From Deltaproteobacteria bacterium (GTDB lineage: Bacteria > Desulfobacterota > Desulfobacteria > Desulfobacterales > GCA-2748835), in the NCBI GenBank assembly GCA_002748835.1, contig PDTL01000013.1, positions 90,576-140,509 on the forward strand: a DNA stretch of 49,934 nucleotides. The letters are read 5' to 3'. Numbering within the stretch: the first letter of the stretch is position 1; every line of letters begins with the position of its first letter. The notes below the pieces were generated by a model. The model was not told where the DNA came from. It did not search any database and saw only the letters and a list, made by a program, of their open reading frames with translations. Position numbers and translations under genes: made by a program. This document shows, one piece after another, positions 16,539-25,547 of this stretch.

Positions 16539-17711
16539 TTGGTTATGATACATCCATCAGACCATATGCACGGTGTCTCGGTGATCATTCCAACGTACAA
16601 AGAGGCTGGGAATCTCCCTGCATTGATCAATCGATTGGCATCCGCATTATCTGGATCCAGTCTGCGTTATGAAGTGATAATTGTTGACGATGACAGCCAG
16701 GATGGCACTGCGGAAATGGTGTCTGAACTTTCGGAGAAGCTACCTGTATCAATTATTATCCGTAAAAATGTCAGGGGATTGAGTTCTGCAGTACTTACTG
16801 GTTTCAAGCATGCTGTGTACAGATATCTTTCAGTGATGGATGCAGACTTGAGTCATCCGCCCGAGGATGTCCCCAGGTTGCTTGAGCCACTACTCAACAA
16901 AGCGGCGGATTTTGTTGTCGGCTCCCGCCATGTGGACGGCGCCAGTATCAGTGAACAATGGGGGGTACTTCGCCATCTTAACTCACAGGTCGCAACCCTA
17001 TTGGCAGCGCCGCTGGTAAAAATAAAAGATCCGATGTCCGGTTTTTTTGCTCTGGATCGATCGCTCTTGCAACGAGCAGAGTATCTGAACCCGGTAGGGT
17101 ATAAAATTGGTCTTGAGTTAATGGTGAAGACCCGGCCCAAACGAATCGCAGAAATCCCCATCCACTTTGCATTGCGTAATGAAGGCACGTCCAAACTCGA
17201 CTTCAAGCAGCAGCTGCTCTATCTTCAGCACCTGAAACGTCTGTACGAATACAAGTGGTTCATGCAGGTGCAGTTTTTATTCTTTTGTCTCGTCGGCGCA
17301 ACAGGGATTATTATTGATACACTCACAATGTATATCCTGTTTGCTCTCTTCGGCTGGCCCTTTAGCCTGGCCCGGTTGCCCAGTTTTATCCTGGCCGCAT
17401 CAGGGAATTTCCAGTTAAATCGGATGATCACATTTTCAGACTCGACAAAACGCAACTGGTTTCACCAGTATTGTGGATTCCTGGTTGTCAGTGCCATCGG
17501 TTTTATCGGGAACTGGCTGGTCTCCGTCCATCTTTTTAAAACCTATGCGTTTTGTCAGACGTTTTATGTTTTACCAGTTGTTGCAGGGGGGATATCAGGG
17601 GCCTTTGTTAATTTTACGCTCAGCAAAATCGCTGTGTTTGATTCTGCGGCTATTTCAGGATTGACACCGGGGGTTAAGCCGGTGGTATTTGATGAACATC
17701 ATGAGGGATAA
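16539..17711 (+). CDS. polyprenyl-phosphate glycosyltransferase (GT2) fused to a GtrA membrane domain
   Basis: Residues about 10-240 form a family 2 glycosyltransferase of the dolichol-phosphate-mannose-synthase type: SVIIPTYKEAGNL, IIVDDDSQDGT and VMDADLSHPPED, which holds the D-x-D metal and nucleotide-sugar site. Residues about 245-375 form a GtrA-like domain with four membrane helices, as in lipid flippases that act with such transferases. The protein would make a polyprenyl-phosphate sugar at the inner membrane and help move it across, for later decoration of lipopolysaccharide or polysaccharide. It is 390 residues long, normal for the fusion. The gene is monocistronic and more AT-rich than its neighbours, which may mean horizontal transfer. 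The sugar is unknown. Confidence 0.9.
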   Translation: MVMIHPSDHMHGVSVIIPTYKEAGNLPALINRLASALSGSSLRYEVIIVDDDSQDGTAEMVSELSEKLPVSIIIRKNVRGLSSAVLTGFKHAVYRYLSVMDADLSHPPEDVPRLLEPLLNKAADFVVGSRHVDGASISEQWGVLRHLNSQVATLLAAPLVKIKDPMSGFFALDRSLLQRAEYLNPVGYKIGLELMVKTRPKRIAEIPIHFALRNEGTSKLDFKQQLLYLQHLKRLYEYKWFMQVQFLFFCLVGATGIIIDTLTMYILFALFGWPFSLARLPSFILAASGNFQLNRMITFSDSTKRNWFHQYCGFLVVSAIGFIGNWLVSVHLFKTYAFCQTFYVLPVVAGGISGAFVNFTLSKIAVFDSAAISGLTPGVKPVVFDEHHEG

Positions 17712-17839
17712 AAAAGGCCAGAAAAACAAACGGGCAACAGAAAACCGCAATAGATGACGCCGTATGGTGTCCATTCACGTCACTGCGTTCACGGTCATTA
17801 TCCGTCAGCGGCCTGTTTTTTCACCAGAGGGCCGGGTGG

Positions 17840-19693
17840 CTATCTGTCTTTCCATGGTATAGTTAATACTTCTGGCGGATTGCGCAAAAAAACTTCGGCT
17901 GCATCTGCAGTGAGCGGCTTGCTGTAGAGGTAACCCTGAATGTGCTGACAGCCGATGGCACGCAAAAATGTCATTTGGGCTGGGGTTTCGATGCCTTCTG
18001 CGATGACGTTAAGATTAAGGCAATTGGCCAGGGCGACAATCCCCTTGATCAAATTCTGGGCACTGGTGCTGGTTTCGATCTCGTTGACAAAAGAACGATC
18101 TATTTTCAGGTGATCCACCTGGATTTTTCTGAAACGGCTTACACCGGCATAACCGGTGCCAAAATCATCAATTGCGATGCCAATTTGCATCTTTCTCAGC
18201 TGCTGCACGATCTGGTCAAGATTGATGATGTTTTCGCCGAACAAGGTTTCCGTGATTTCAACTTCAAGAACCCCTGGATCAATCCCGGTGTCTGCAAGTG
18301 CCGCTTTGACCGTGGCTAGAAAATCGGGATGGCTGAATTGCTTGATTGATACATTCACCGCAATGCGGGGAACATTCAGCCCCTTATCTTTCCATCTTTT
18401 CACCTGGGCACAGGCGGTGCGGAATATCCAGGCACCAAAATCCACGATCAGTCCGATCTCCTCGGCCACCGGTATAAAATCTAAGGGCGGTACTTGTCCC
18501 AGAGTTGGGTTGTACCACCGCAGCAGTACCTCCAGTCCGCTGACGGTGCCGGTGCGCAGATCCATCTGCGGCTGGTAATGAAGGGATAACTCGTTGCGGT
18601 CAAGAGCCTGCCGTAATGCACTTTCCATTTCCAGTCGTTTGACGGCCCGCATGTTCATTGACGCCTGGTAGTAGGCAATGCTGTTTTGCCCCTTACGTTT
18701 GGCCGCGTACATGGCCAGATCCGCATTTTTCAGCAGCGCTTCGCCGGTTTCTCCATCCTGGGGATAGATGGCAATACCGATACTGACCGTGGCCAGGATT
18801 TGGTGCCCATCCAGGGTCAGGGGCCGGGCAACCGTTTCCGCAATACGCTGGGCGACGATGTTTGCGGCGTGTTCCGAGGCAATTTCCGGTAAGATGACGA
18901 TAAACTCGTCTCCACCGAGTCTGGCCGCCGTCCACCGGCCGACAATATCCGAGACGCGCAGGCACGAGACAATGCGTTCGGCAATGACTTTGAGCAATTT
19001 ATCTCCAACCCTGTGTCCCAGAGAGTCATTGATCAGTTTGAAATTATCCATGTCAATAAAGAGCAGGGCGGCCAGTGACTGGTGTTGTCTGGCATGCTCC
19101 AGTGCCATGGGGAGCCGTTCGGAAAGCAGGGTCCTGTTTGGCAGGCGGGTCACCGTGTCATAGAAGGCAAGTTGATGCAGGCGGCCCTTCACTTCTCGGG
19201 TGAGTTCCCATTTGCGAGTCAGGGCGTGGGCCATTTGCAGCACTTCCATATTGTCGAAGGGCTTTTTGAGAATCAGCAGATTATCTGTCTCTCCCAGAAT
19301 GTCGCGTATTTCCCGCCATGAATAATCGGCATAGGCGGTGCAGAGTACAATTTGCAATTCCGGATCTCTCTGCCAGAGGCCCTGAATGGTCTCGACGCCG
19401 TCCATTCCCGGCGGCATACGGCCATCGACGAACGCCAGGGTGTAGGGCTGATTTTCCGCCAGGGCTTGATCAACCATGGCCAGGCCTTCCGTACCCTGGG
19501 TGGCACACTCCAGTTTGAAATTTAAAGCCGTGTCGGCTGGCTTTTCTTCACCAAAAAGGGCGGCTTCCAGGCTGTCCAGATCGGCGTCAGCGTGGGAGGC
19601 TTTCATCAGAATTTTGGCAAAATCCTCATGAATGGACTGGTTGTCATCAATGGCGAGGATACGATAGCAGGCTTTTTTTTTGCGGTCGGTCAT
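17840..19693 (-). CDS. response regulator with REC, GGDEF and EAL domains
   Basis: 617 residues in three parts: a receiver (about 10-150, phospho-acceptor Asp90 in AFVDGRMPPGMDG), a diguanylate cyclase domain with intact GGDEF (about 185-345), and a phosphodiesterase domain (about 360-605). The phosphodiesterase signature reads E-V-L-L-R instead of E-A-L-x-R; the catalytic Glu is kept, as are EVEITE, DDFGTGY and IAEGIET, so hydrolysis of cyclic-di-GMP is likely possible. Between the RVSD inhibitory site and GGDEF there are five more residues than usual, which may alter feedback control. The receiver is enlarged by an insertion after its first helix. Its ATG overlaps the TGA of the kinase gene, so the two form a signalling pair. 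It is the last gene of the operon. Confidence 0.92.
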   Translation of the reverse strand: MTDRKKKACYRILAIDDNQSIHEDFAKILMKASHADADLDSLEAALFGEEKPADTALNFKLECATQGTEGLAMVDQALAENQPYTLAFVDGRMPPGMDGVETIQGLWQRDPELQIVLCTAYADYSWREIRDILGETDNLLILKKPFDNMEVLQMAHALTRKWELTREVKGRLHQLAFYDTVTRLPNRTLLSERLPMALEHARQHQSLAALLFIDMDNFKLINDSLGHRVGDKLLKVIAERIVSCLRVSDIVGRWTAARLGGDEFIVILPEIASEHAANIVAQRIAETVARPLTLDGHQILATVSIGIAIYPQDGETGEALLKNADLAMYAAKRKGQNSIAYYQASMNMRAVKRLEMESALRQALDRNELSLHYQPQMDLRTGTVSGLEVLLRWYNPTLGQVPPLDFIPVAEEIGLIVDFGAWIFRTACAQVKRWKDKGLNVPRIAVNVSIKQFSHPDFLATVKAALADTGIDPGVLEVEITETLFGENIINLDQIVQQLRKMQIGIAIDDFGTGYAGVSRFRKIQVDHLKIDRSFVNEIETSTSAQNLIKGIVALANCLNLNVIAEGIETPAQMTFLRAIGCQHIQGYLYSKPLTADAAEVFLRNPPEVLTIPWKDR

Positions 19694-21906
19694 GCGTTTT
19701 CTCCGGGATGAACGGGAATTTCAAGGGTAAAGGTGGCACCGCATCCGGGCCCATCGCTGTCAGCGGTCAGCGTGCCGCCAATGGCACGCGCAGCTAGGGC
19801 ACCGCTGTGCAAGCCAAAACCATGTCCTTTTTTCCGGGTGGTAAATCCGTGTTGAAAGATTCGTTCCCTGTTTTCGGGCAGGATGCCAACGCCTGTGTCC
19901 TGTACCTGGAATGCGACGCGGTCAGGTGCGGGATTGAAAACGCGCAAGGTAACCTCCTTGGGGCCATTGCTTTCCGAGCAGGCATATTTGGCATTATTGA
20001 TAAAGTTCAGCAAAATCTGGATGACGGTATGTTTGTCTACGGTAACAGCGGGAACTGCGGCATAGTCACGGAAAACATCGATCTGATGCCGAACCAGTGC
20101 CCCTGCGTTCAGGGTCAGAGCGTCCTCCATCAGACTTTCGGGCGTTACGGATTCAACCACACCAAAAACACGGCCATAGGTTTGCTGCATGGAGACAATC
20201 TCCTTGATGTGATCAATTTTATGATGCAGGGATTCGACCTCGTCCGTGATCTCCTGACGCTCTTTTTGCAAAGCGGCAGACAAGGACGTCAGATAGGTGG
20301 GGATGTGTTTACCTCGGGGGTCATCGGTGAGGAAATGGGACAAGCCGCCCTCGGGATTGGTCAGCAACTCGGCGACCTTTTCGATGTTGGCAATGCGCGA
20401 CTGGCGAATTTTTTCCCTGATCAGGTTGCTCGAGACGTTGACGCTGTTTAAGACGTTGCCGACGTTGTGAAGCACACCTGTGGCCACCTCGGCCATGCCG
20501 GCCGTTCGGGACATCTCCAGCAGGGTACTTTGGGTCTCGGCCAGCTGGCTCAATGCCTGTTCCTTTGCTGTTACCTGGTCTTTGAGTTCCCGGGTCCGCT
20601 CCTCGACCCGTTCTTCGAGGGTGGCCTTGGCTTCCAGCAGGGATTGCTGGGCCTGCTGCCGGGCAATGGTCGTTCCCAGCATATCCGCGACGGCCCGCAC
20701 GCTGTCCTGCTCGCTTTCAAGCCAGATGCGTTCGTGGATACAGTCATCAAAACCAATATATCCCCACCAGCGCTTTTCTACGATAATTGGCACAAAGAGG
20801 ATCGAACAAATGCCCTGGGGTTCTACGATGGCCCGGGTTTCATCGCTCATTTCAGACAAGGTCATGGAAAGGGTATCATTGTGACTGAGCAAAGCGATGG
20901 TTTGCACATCCAGACCACTGTCGGCATAGGGCAGATTTTGCAGTTCGGGATTGGATAGTTGGGAGGAGATGTTTTCCGCCACCCATTCGCATTGCTGGGA
21001 CATACACAACTGGCCCGCCTCGTTGGTATGATTCTGAAAAATATAGACCCTGCAGGCATCGACCGCCTGGCCCATTTTCTCCAGAATATCCGGGATGGCG
21101 GTTTCCCATTCACTGGTGTGTAAAAAAAGCTCGGCTGCATAACGGACACTGTCTAGAATGCTGTCCCGGTGCAGCAGTCCTTCGGTCATGATATTGACCG
21201 ATTCGGCCAGGCTGCCGATTTCATCGCGACGGACGGCATCGGCGCGTACATTGAGGTTCCCGTTTGCAATCTGGTGAACAATTTCGCGCAGCCGGACAAT
21301 GGGCTTGACCAATTGATGGGCGTAGCCCAGGCAGATCAGCAAACTGATGGCCGCGCAGCTGAGGCTCAGCCAGAGCGTCTGGTGGTAGAGAAGTTTTACA
21401 CTTTCGTTATAATTCCGAATGCTTAAGCCAACGTGAAACCATCCCCACTCAATACCGGAATAATCAAACGGCTGGGCGTGATGAAAAACCGGTCTGTTCA
21501 GAATGGGAACGGTGGCGATGGCACTTGAGGCCTGACGTGTTTTCGCACGCCAGAACCCGTCCATATTTTGCTCAATCTTCCATTCTTCCCGCCGGTTGAC
21601 TACGGCAAATCCGTCATTTTTAACAATAATCAGAAATTCCAGATCAGGATCACCTTCTATCAGTGTCCGGCTGGCGCTGACCAGGCTGGCAAAATCCTCA
21701 TTCACGGCTGCTCCCGCGATGGCGTCATGAAGTGAAACCGCCACGCTGTTGGCCTTGGATTCCAGACTGCGTAAAAATACTGTTTTTTGCTGAGGGATAA
21801 TCACAAGAACGAAAATCGTCAAGGTACCGATAGCGATGATCCAGGAAATCAGGGCAATACGTAGACCGATACCCAAACGGATAGGTGATATTTCTAACGT
21901 GTTCAT
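19690..21906 (-). CDS. membrane-bound sensor histidine kinase with HAMP and GAF-like domains
   Basis: With the start at 21906 the protein has 738 residues. Membrane helices at 14-37 and 176-196 bracket a periplasmic sensor of about 140 residues; then follow a HAMP domain (197-250), a GAF-like region (258-415), a coiled coil (about 415-460), the phospho-acceptor helix with His480 in GVLHNVGNVLNSV, and an HATPase domain with NAKYA (N box), DTGVGI (G1) and GHGFGLHSGA (G2). The H box form is that of the HNxxN kinases common in Deltaproteobacteria. A longer reading frame from 22092 would overlap the binding-protein gene by 143 bases and adds non-conserved residues, so it was rejected. The stop overlaps the response-regulator start by four bases. 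Confidence 0.9.
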   Translation of the reverse strand: MNTLEISPIRLGIGLRIALISWIIAIGTLTIFVLVIIPQQKTVFLRSLESKANSVAVSLHDAIAGAAVNEDFASLVSASRTLIEGDPDLEFLIIVKNDGFAVVNRREEWKIEQNMDGFWRAKTRQASSAIATVPILNRPVFHHAQPFDYSGIEWGWFHVGLSIRNYNESVKLLYHQTLWLSLSCAAISLLICLGYAHQLVKPIVRLREIVHQIANGNLNVRADAVRRDEIGSLAESVNIMTEGLLHRDSILDSVRYAAELFLHTSEWETAIPDILEKMGQAVDACRVYIFQNHTNEAGQLCMSQQCEWVAENISSQLSNPELQNLPYADSGLDVQTIALLSHNDTLSMTLSEMSDETRAIVEPQGICSILFVPIIVEKRWWGYIGFDDCIHERIWLESEQDSVRAVADMLGTTIARQQAQQSLLEAKATLEERVEERTRELKDQVTAKEQALSQLAETQSTLLEMSRTAGMAEVATGVLHNVGNVLNSVNVSSNLIREKIRQSRIANIEKVAELLTNPEGGLSHFLTDDPRGKHIPTYLTSLSAALQKERQEITDEVESLHHKIDHIKEIVSMQQTYGRVFGVVESVTPESLMEDALTLNAGALVRHQIDVFRDYAAVPAVTVDKHTVIQILLNFINNAKYACSESNGPKEVTLRVFNPAPDRVAFQVQDTGVGILPENRERIFQHGFTTRKKGHGFGLHSGALAARAIGGTLTADSDGPGCGATFTLEIPVHPGENA

Positions 21907-21949
21907 ATTCTTATTTTCATCATTTCTGTCTTTCCCCCTGTCAGTGAGC

Positions 21950-22915
21950 TCAGTGATGCGAATCGGAAAGGGGGGAGACAAGTGCCCTGACTGTTTCCAT
22001 ATCTTCCGGCCGGTAAGCGACAATCTGGTCTGTTTTGAACAGATGGAGTATTTGTTGGCCTGCCGGAGACAGGTGCAGCTCCAGCATGGCATTGATAAAA
22101 TCTTCTTTTACCGTGGGACTGTCCCATCCTGTTTGGTTGAAGCAGGTAATGCCGCAAATCAATGGTTTGGAAATGGCAATGGCGCGCATTTGGGTCAGCT
22201 GCGGGTTGAGTTCCGCCATCAATTCAAATCTTTCCGCAGCGATGAGTCCGGCATCTCTTTTGTCGAAAAAGACAGGTAAAACAGCCTTCATGGGGTCGTT
22301 TTCGATGGTGATATCCTTGAAAAACGAGTCCATTGTCTCCACGTCGTGTTTCCGAAGCAGACTGCGCAGCCAGTGAAATCCTATCTGCGTTTGGGGCATG
22401 AACAGTATGTTGATGGTTTTACCGCGCAGGTCTTCAATGGTTTTTGCCGGGCTGCTGACGGGAACGAGAATTTCAAAGGAGCTGCACACCCTGCCCCTGC
22501 CGACCGAGGCGGCTGCAACCGGTGTCAGCCATCCTTCCTTTTCTATTTCCAGAAATGCCCAGCTTTCCAGAACGGCGATATGGGGACGCCTGGCGTCCGG
22601 CAGCGCCGCAAGTTCAGCTGCGTCTTTAAACGTGGAGACAGTGATCTCCATGTCATATCCCTTTTGTTTGCCCATGGTCCTGGCAAAGGTCTTGAACGCT
22701 GCTGCCGCGTCATTCTCGTTGCTTCCCAGAAAGGCACTTTCAATTAATGCCACCTTTATATGGGTTCTGACAAGGGGGGTGTCTGCGCAAAAAGCGGCCC
22801 TGAACCCAAATGGCACCACAACAATGATCAGCAGCAGGGTCAGACAGCCCTGGATGACGTGTTTCCCTGACTGGGTGAAAAAGAAACGATTGAATACAAA
22901 AAAATGAACCCTCAT
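21950..22915 (-). CDS. PhnD-like periplasmic binding protein, second copy
   Basis: A 321-residue protein with a hydrophobic N-terminal segment (about 22-43) ending in AAFCA, a likely signal peptide or anchor. The mature part follows the PhnD/phosphonate-binding pattern (PF12974-like): IKVALIESAFLG at the start, then an ISVLES-like strand (HIAVLESWAFL), EDLRGKTINI, and RDAGLIAAERFELM. These proteins bind anions or small organics in ABC uptake, but here no transporter permease or ATPase is nearby. The gene lies directly before a histidine kinase, so a sensory role with the kinase's periplasmic domain is more likely (inference). It overlaps the upstream copy by four bases. The ligand is unknown. 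Confidence 0.8.
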   Translation of the reverse strand: MRVHFFVFNRFFFTQSGKHVIQGCLTLLLIIVVVPFGFRAAFCADTPLVRTHIKVALIESAFLGSNENDAAAAFKTFARTMGKQKGYDMEITVSTFKDAAELAALPDARRPHIAVLESWAFLEIEKEGWLTPVAAASVGRGRVCSSFEILVPVSSPAKTIEDLRGKTINILFMPQTQIGFHWLRSLLRKHDVETMDSFFKDITIENDPMKAVLPVFFDKRDAGLIAAERFELMAELNPQLTQMRAIAISKPLICGITCFNQTGWDSPTVKEDFINAMLELHLSPAGQQILHLFKTDQIVAYRPEDMETVRALVSPLSDSHH

Positions 22916-23859
22916 TTTTGCTCATTATCTCCGGTTTGTTGAGTGCTTTTTTTCTGGTTCTGTAAAAATGAAAGCGTTGGTTCCAGAATTGTTATCGGGT
23001 GTTTTTCCAACCGTGAACAATGAAATACAGCCAGTACCTGTTTGCCTAACGGCGTGGTATGGAGTTCAGAGAGTACCGTTTCCATGGCATGGCGCAAGGG
23101 CGTCTGCCAGGAGGGCCGGACAATGAGAACGATCGGGATAAGCGGCATTGATTCTCCGATAATGAACAGATCGTTTTGTATCTGCGGATTGCGTTTACCC
23201 ATTCTGTTCAAAGCATTCCTGGGTATCACGGCGGCGTCTATCTGTCGGAAAAAAACCTGCATTCCCGCTTTAAAAACATCTTCCGAGTCGGTCAGTTTTG
23301 TTAGAAAGGAAGACTCTGGGGGGTGCCCATATTCTTGAACATATGCATCAAACCAGATTTCAGCAAGCTGCATAAAGTCCCCGCGGGGAATGACAACGGT
23401 GCTGTTTTCAAGATCTCTGGGGGTGGTGATCGTGTTGTCCCGATGGGCTACCAGCGCGTAGCGTACGGGAAATGAGCCCGTTGGCACAGACACAAAAACG
23501 GTCTTAATCCCCGGGGGCAGCTGTAACATATCATGGGTCGGTGTGCTTACAATTTCAAGCTGCTGGTTATCCAGGCCCTCACACAGTTCGGTTGTAGAAT
23601 CAATGATAGCCACTTCAAATGCCGACTCGATTCCATGTGCCCTGGCCGAGTTTTGGGTCCAGACCTTGATTGCAGCCAGTGCGTCATTGATGTTGGCAGA
23701 GGGAACAGTCTGCGGTGAAATGCCAATATGAATCACTTCGCAGAAAACGATGGGTGCCGTACCTGGAAAAAACAGAAGCGCGCCGAGAATGAGCGGTATA
23801 AGCACTTGTGTTTTCAAACGATGTCGGGTCGGGTCAGAAGACAATACAAAAAAAGACAT
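22912..23859 (-). CDS. PhnD-like periplasmic binding protein, first copy
   Basis: The start at 23859 is chosen because GGGAGGGA lies about seven bases upstream and a signal peptide follows (hydrophobic 19-38, ending VFCEV); an in-frame ATG at 23979 would lie inside the TolC gene. The 315-residue product resembles the second copy in plan: IHIGISPQTV at the mature start, EIVSTPTHDML, RDLENSTVVIPRG and a DAAVIPRNALN strand. Identity between the two is low, so the duplication is old or the pair was recruited separately. Only one base separates it from the TolC stop codon, so the ribosome site lies in the end of that gene. It probably binds a small ligand in the periplasm, for signalling rather than uptake. 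Confidence 0.78.
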   Translation of the reverse strand: MSFFVLSSDPTRHRLKTQVLIPLILGALLFFPGTAPIVFCEVIHIGISPQTVPSANINDALAAIKVWTQNSARAHGIESAFEVAIIDSTTELCEGLDNQQLEIVSTPTHDMLQLPPGIKTVFVSVPTGSFPVRYALVAHRDNTITTPRDLENSTVVIPRGDFMQLAEIWFDAYVQEYGHPPESSFLTKLTDSEDVFKAGMQVFFRQIDAAVIPRNALNRMGKRNPQIQNDLFIIGESMPLIPIVLIVRPSWQTPLRHAMETVLSELHTTPLGKQVLAVFHCSRLEKHPITILEPTLSFLQNQKKSTQQTGDNEQK

Positions 23860-23860
23860 G

Positions 23861-25432
23861 TTAGTTCCCTCCCAGAACATCCAGCACTGTGGTGCCGACG
23901 GTGAGATCCAGTTGAGACTGCAACGCAATATGGTCAAAGCGGGTTTTGTAATGCTGGGCAGACATGAAGGCCTCGACAAGCTGGGCCTTTATAACATCTT
24001 CGGTTGTCACCAGACCGTGCTGATAGGCACGAATGTTGAGATCCCGGTTATCAATGGATGCGTCCATGGCTGCCCGGGTCGCCTGCTGGGCCTTTACCGT
24101 CGCAGCCAGAGACAGGAAAATATCCCGGACTTTAAGTCCCAGACCTTCCTTCAGCAGGATTTTTTGTTCCTTGATTTCTGCTTCCCTGGCACGGGTTTCG
24201 GCCACCCGGGCACGGGTCAGAAAACCGTCGAAGAGCGTGCATTCAATTCCCATCGCCACGGACCAGCCTTCCTTGTTGGTTTTTGTGGCTGACCCCGTAT
24301 CCTGATCGTTCCACCATTTATACAATTCACCCGTCAGGGCTATCTTGGGAAAATAGCCGCTTCTGGCAGCGCGCACCGCACCTTGTGCCGCCTGGATTTC
24401 TGCCTTGATCCCGGCCCAGTCCGGGTTGAACCGGTAGGTGGTGCTGACCAGTTCTTCCAGCGGGACATCAACGGGTGTAAAGGGAATGGTTTGTTCCAGG
24501 GGGCGAACACTGGTATCCCAGGGCAGTCCCATACCGTTGGCCAGGGCCGCCTGGGCCATGACTTTGTTTTTTTCCAGCAGAGCGACCAGGGCCCGTAAGG
24601 ACTCGACCATGACCGTGGTCGTCAGCCAATCGGTTTTTTTTACCTGTCCGCTGCCTTCCTTGTACAGGGTTTCGGTGAGACTGAGCGTAATTTCCATACG
24701 GGCCAGAGTGTCCATGCCGATCTGATGCAGCTGACGGGCAAGAACGGCTCCGTAATAGTAGCGTTTCACACTGTCAATGATTTCCAGGTCCGTGCGGCGG
24801 GCTGCCTGCTGCATCATGTCAAGCGCGGCACGGGTCTGTTCATTATACCCTTTGCGCATACCGCCATCATAGAGCAGCCACTGGGTCTGCAGCGCGGCAA
24901 CCGTTTCGTCTTTATCCTTGAGGATAATCTCCTGGGGGGGCGTTGTCACATGCTTTTCGGGTATGGAAACTTCCGTTACGGATTGGGGACCTGTGGGTGT
25001 GTTGAGCGTGATGCTCATTCCCGGTGTCAAAGGAATCAATTGTGCGGGGATGGTGTAATCGGCCTCCGGCACAATGAAATTGGGAGACGCATTCATGTGC
25101 AGCTGGGTGACGTGAGTCGCCAGTTGCGGCCAGTAGGCGGCCAGGGCTTGTCGGTGCCGGGCCTCGGCCATGGCAACGGCAAATCGGGAGACCGGACGGC
25201 GGTGATTGTTATCCAGGGCTTCCTGAATCGCCCGGTCCAGACTGACCTCCCGAATCTGCCCCGGCTCCTGGATTGCAGCTGGTAACGGGGTGGCAGCCAG
25301 CGTTATTAGCAGGGTAACAAGGCACGAGACAGGCAGCATATAAAACAGGAACAGGGGAGTCAGAAAATTGAGTGGTGATGGCCGGAATCCGAGCCATCGT
25401 TTTATTTTTTTCTGGCAGCAGATATCCTTCAA
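23861..25432 (-). CDS. TolC-family outer-membrane efflux protein
   Basis: 523 residues with an N-terminal export signal (hydrophobic about 20-52, ending LPAA). The remainder is a repeated pair of long helical segments typical of TolC/OEP: SLDRAIQEALDNN near the start of the first half and PLEELVSTTYRFNPDW near the start of the second. It would form the trimeric outer-membrane channel of an export system. It leads an operon of binding proteins and a two-component pair rather than a pump; the pump operon just upstream has its own TolC. It may serve that pump, another pump, or a secretion step tied to the sensor genes. A sigma-28-like promoter lies about 115 bases before the ATG. Confidence 0.85.
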   Translation of the reverse strand: MKDICCQKKIKRWLGFRPSPLNFLTPLFLFYMLPVSCLVTLLITLAATPLPAAIQEPGQIREVSLDRAIQEALDNNHRRPVSRFAVAMAEARHRQALAAYWPQLATHVTQLHMNASPNFIVPEADYTIPAQLIPLTPGMSITLNTPTGPQSVTEVSIPEKHVTTPPQEIILKDKDETVAALQTQWLLYDGGMRKGYNEQTRAALDMMQQAARRTDLEIIDSVKRYYYGAVLARQLHQIGMDTLARMEITLSLTETLYKEGSGQVKKTDWLTTTVMVESLRALVALLEKNKVMAQAALANGMGLPWDTSVRPLEQTIPFTPVDVPLEELVSTTYRFNPDWAGIKAEIQAAQGAVRAARSGYFPKIALTGELYKWWNDQDTGSATKTNKEGWSVAMGIECTLFDGFLTRARVAETRAREAEIKEQKILLKEGLGLKVRDIFLSLAATVKAQQATRAAMDASIDNRDLNIRAYQHGLVTTEDVIKAQLVEAFMSAQHYKTRFDHIALQSQLDLTVGTTVLDVLGGN

Positions 25433-25500
25433 AGAAGTAATCTCCCCATCTTACGCATGATGTGTTCCTGTCAGGCAGGCGGAGGTGTCTTTATTTCGTC

Positions 25501-25533
25501 GCCTGTAATCGGATATCGCTATCATTTACAGGC
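25501..25533. promoter_or_regulatory. inverted repeat in the leader of the TolC-PhnD-kinase operon
   Basis: GCCTGTAA (25501-25508) and TTACAGGC (25526-25533) form a perfect 8-bp inverted repeat separated by 17 bases. It lies just downstream of the expected start of transcription of the sigma-28-like promoter. No T-run follows on either strand, so it is not a terminator; an operator for a dimeric regulator or an mRNA leader hairpin would fit. Confidence 0.4.
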
Positions 25534-25547
25534 AGCGCCCGTTCCAC

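Noticed and set aside
17708..17821. AAAAAAGGCC and GGCCTGTTTTTT as arms of a bidirectional terminator
   Set aside because: The arms are about 95 bases apart and not fully complementary; the loop is too long for a normal terminator.
21907..22092. Longer N terminus for the histidine kinase
   Set aside because: It would run inside the binding-protein gene, adds Cys-rich sequence with no membrane or sensor feature, and the ATG at 21906 directly precedes the first membrane helix.
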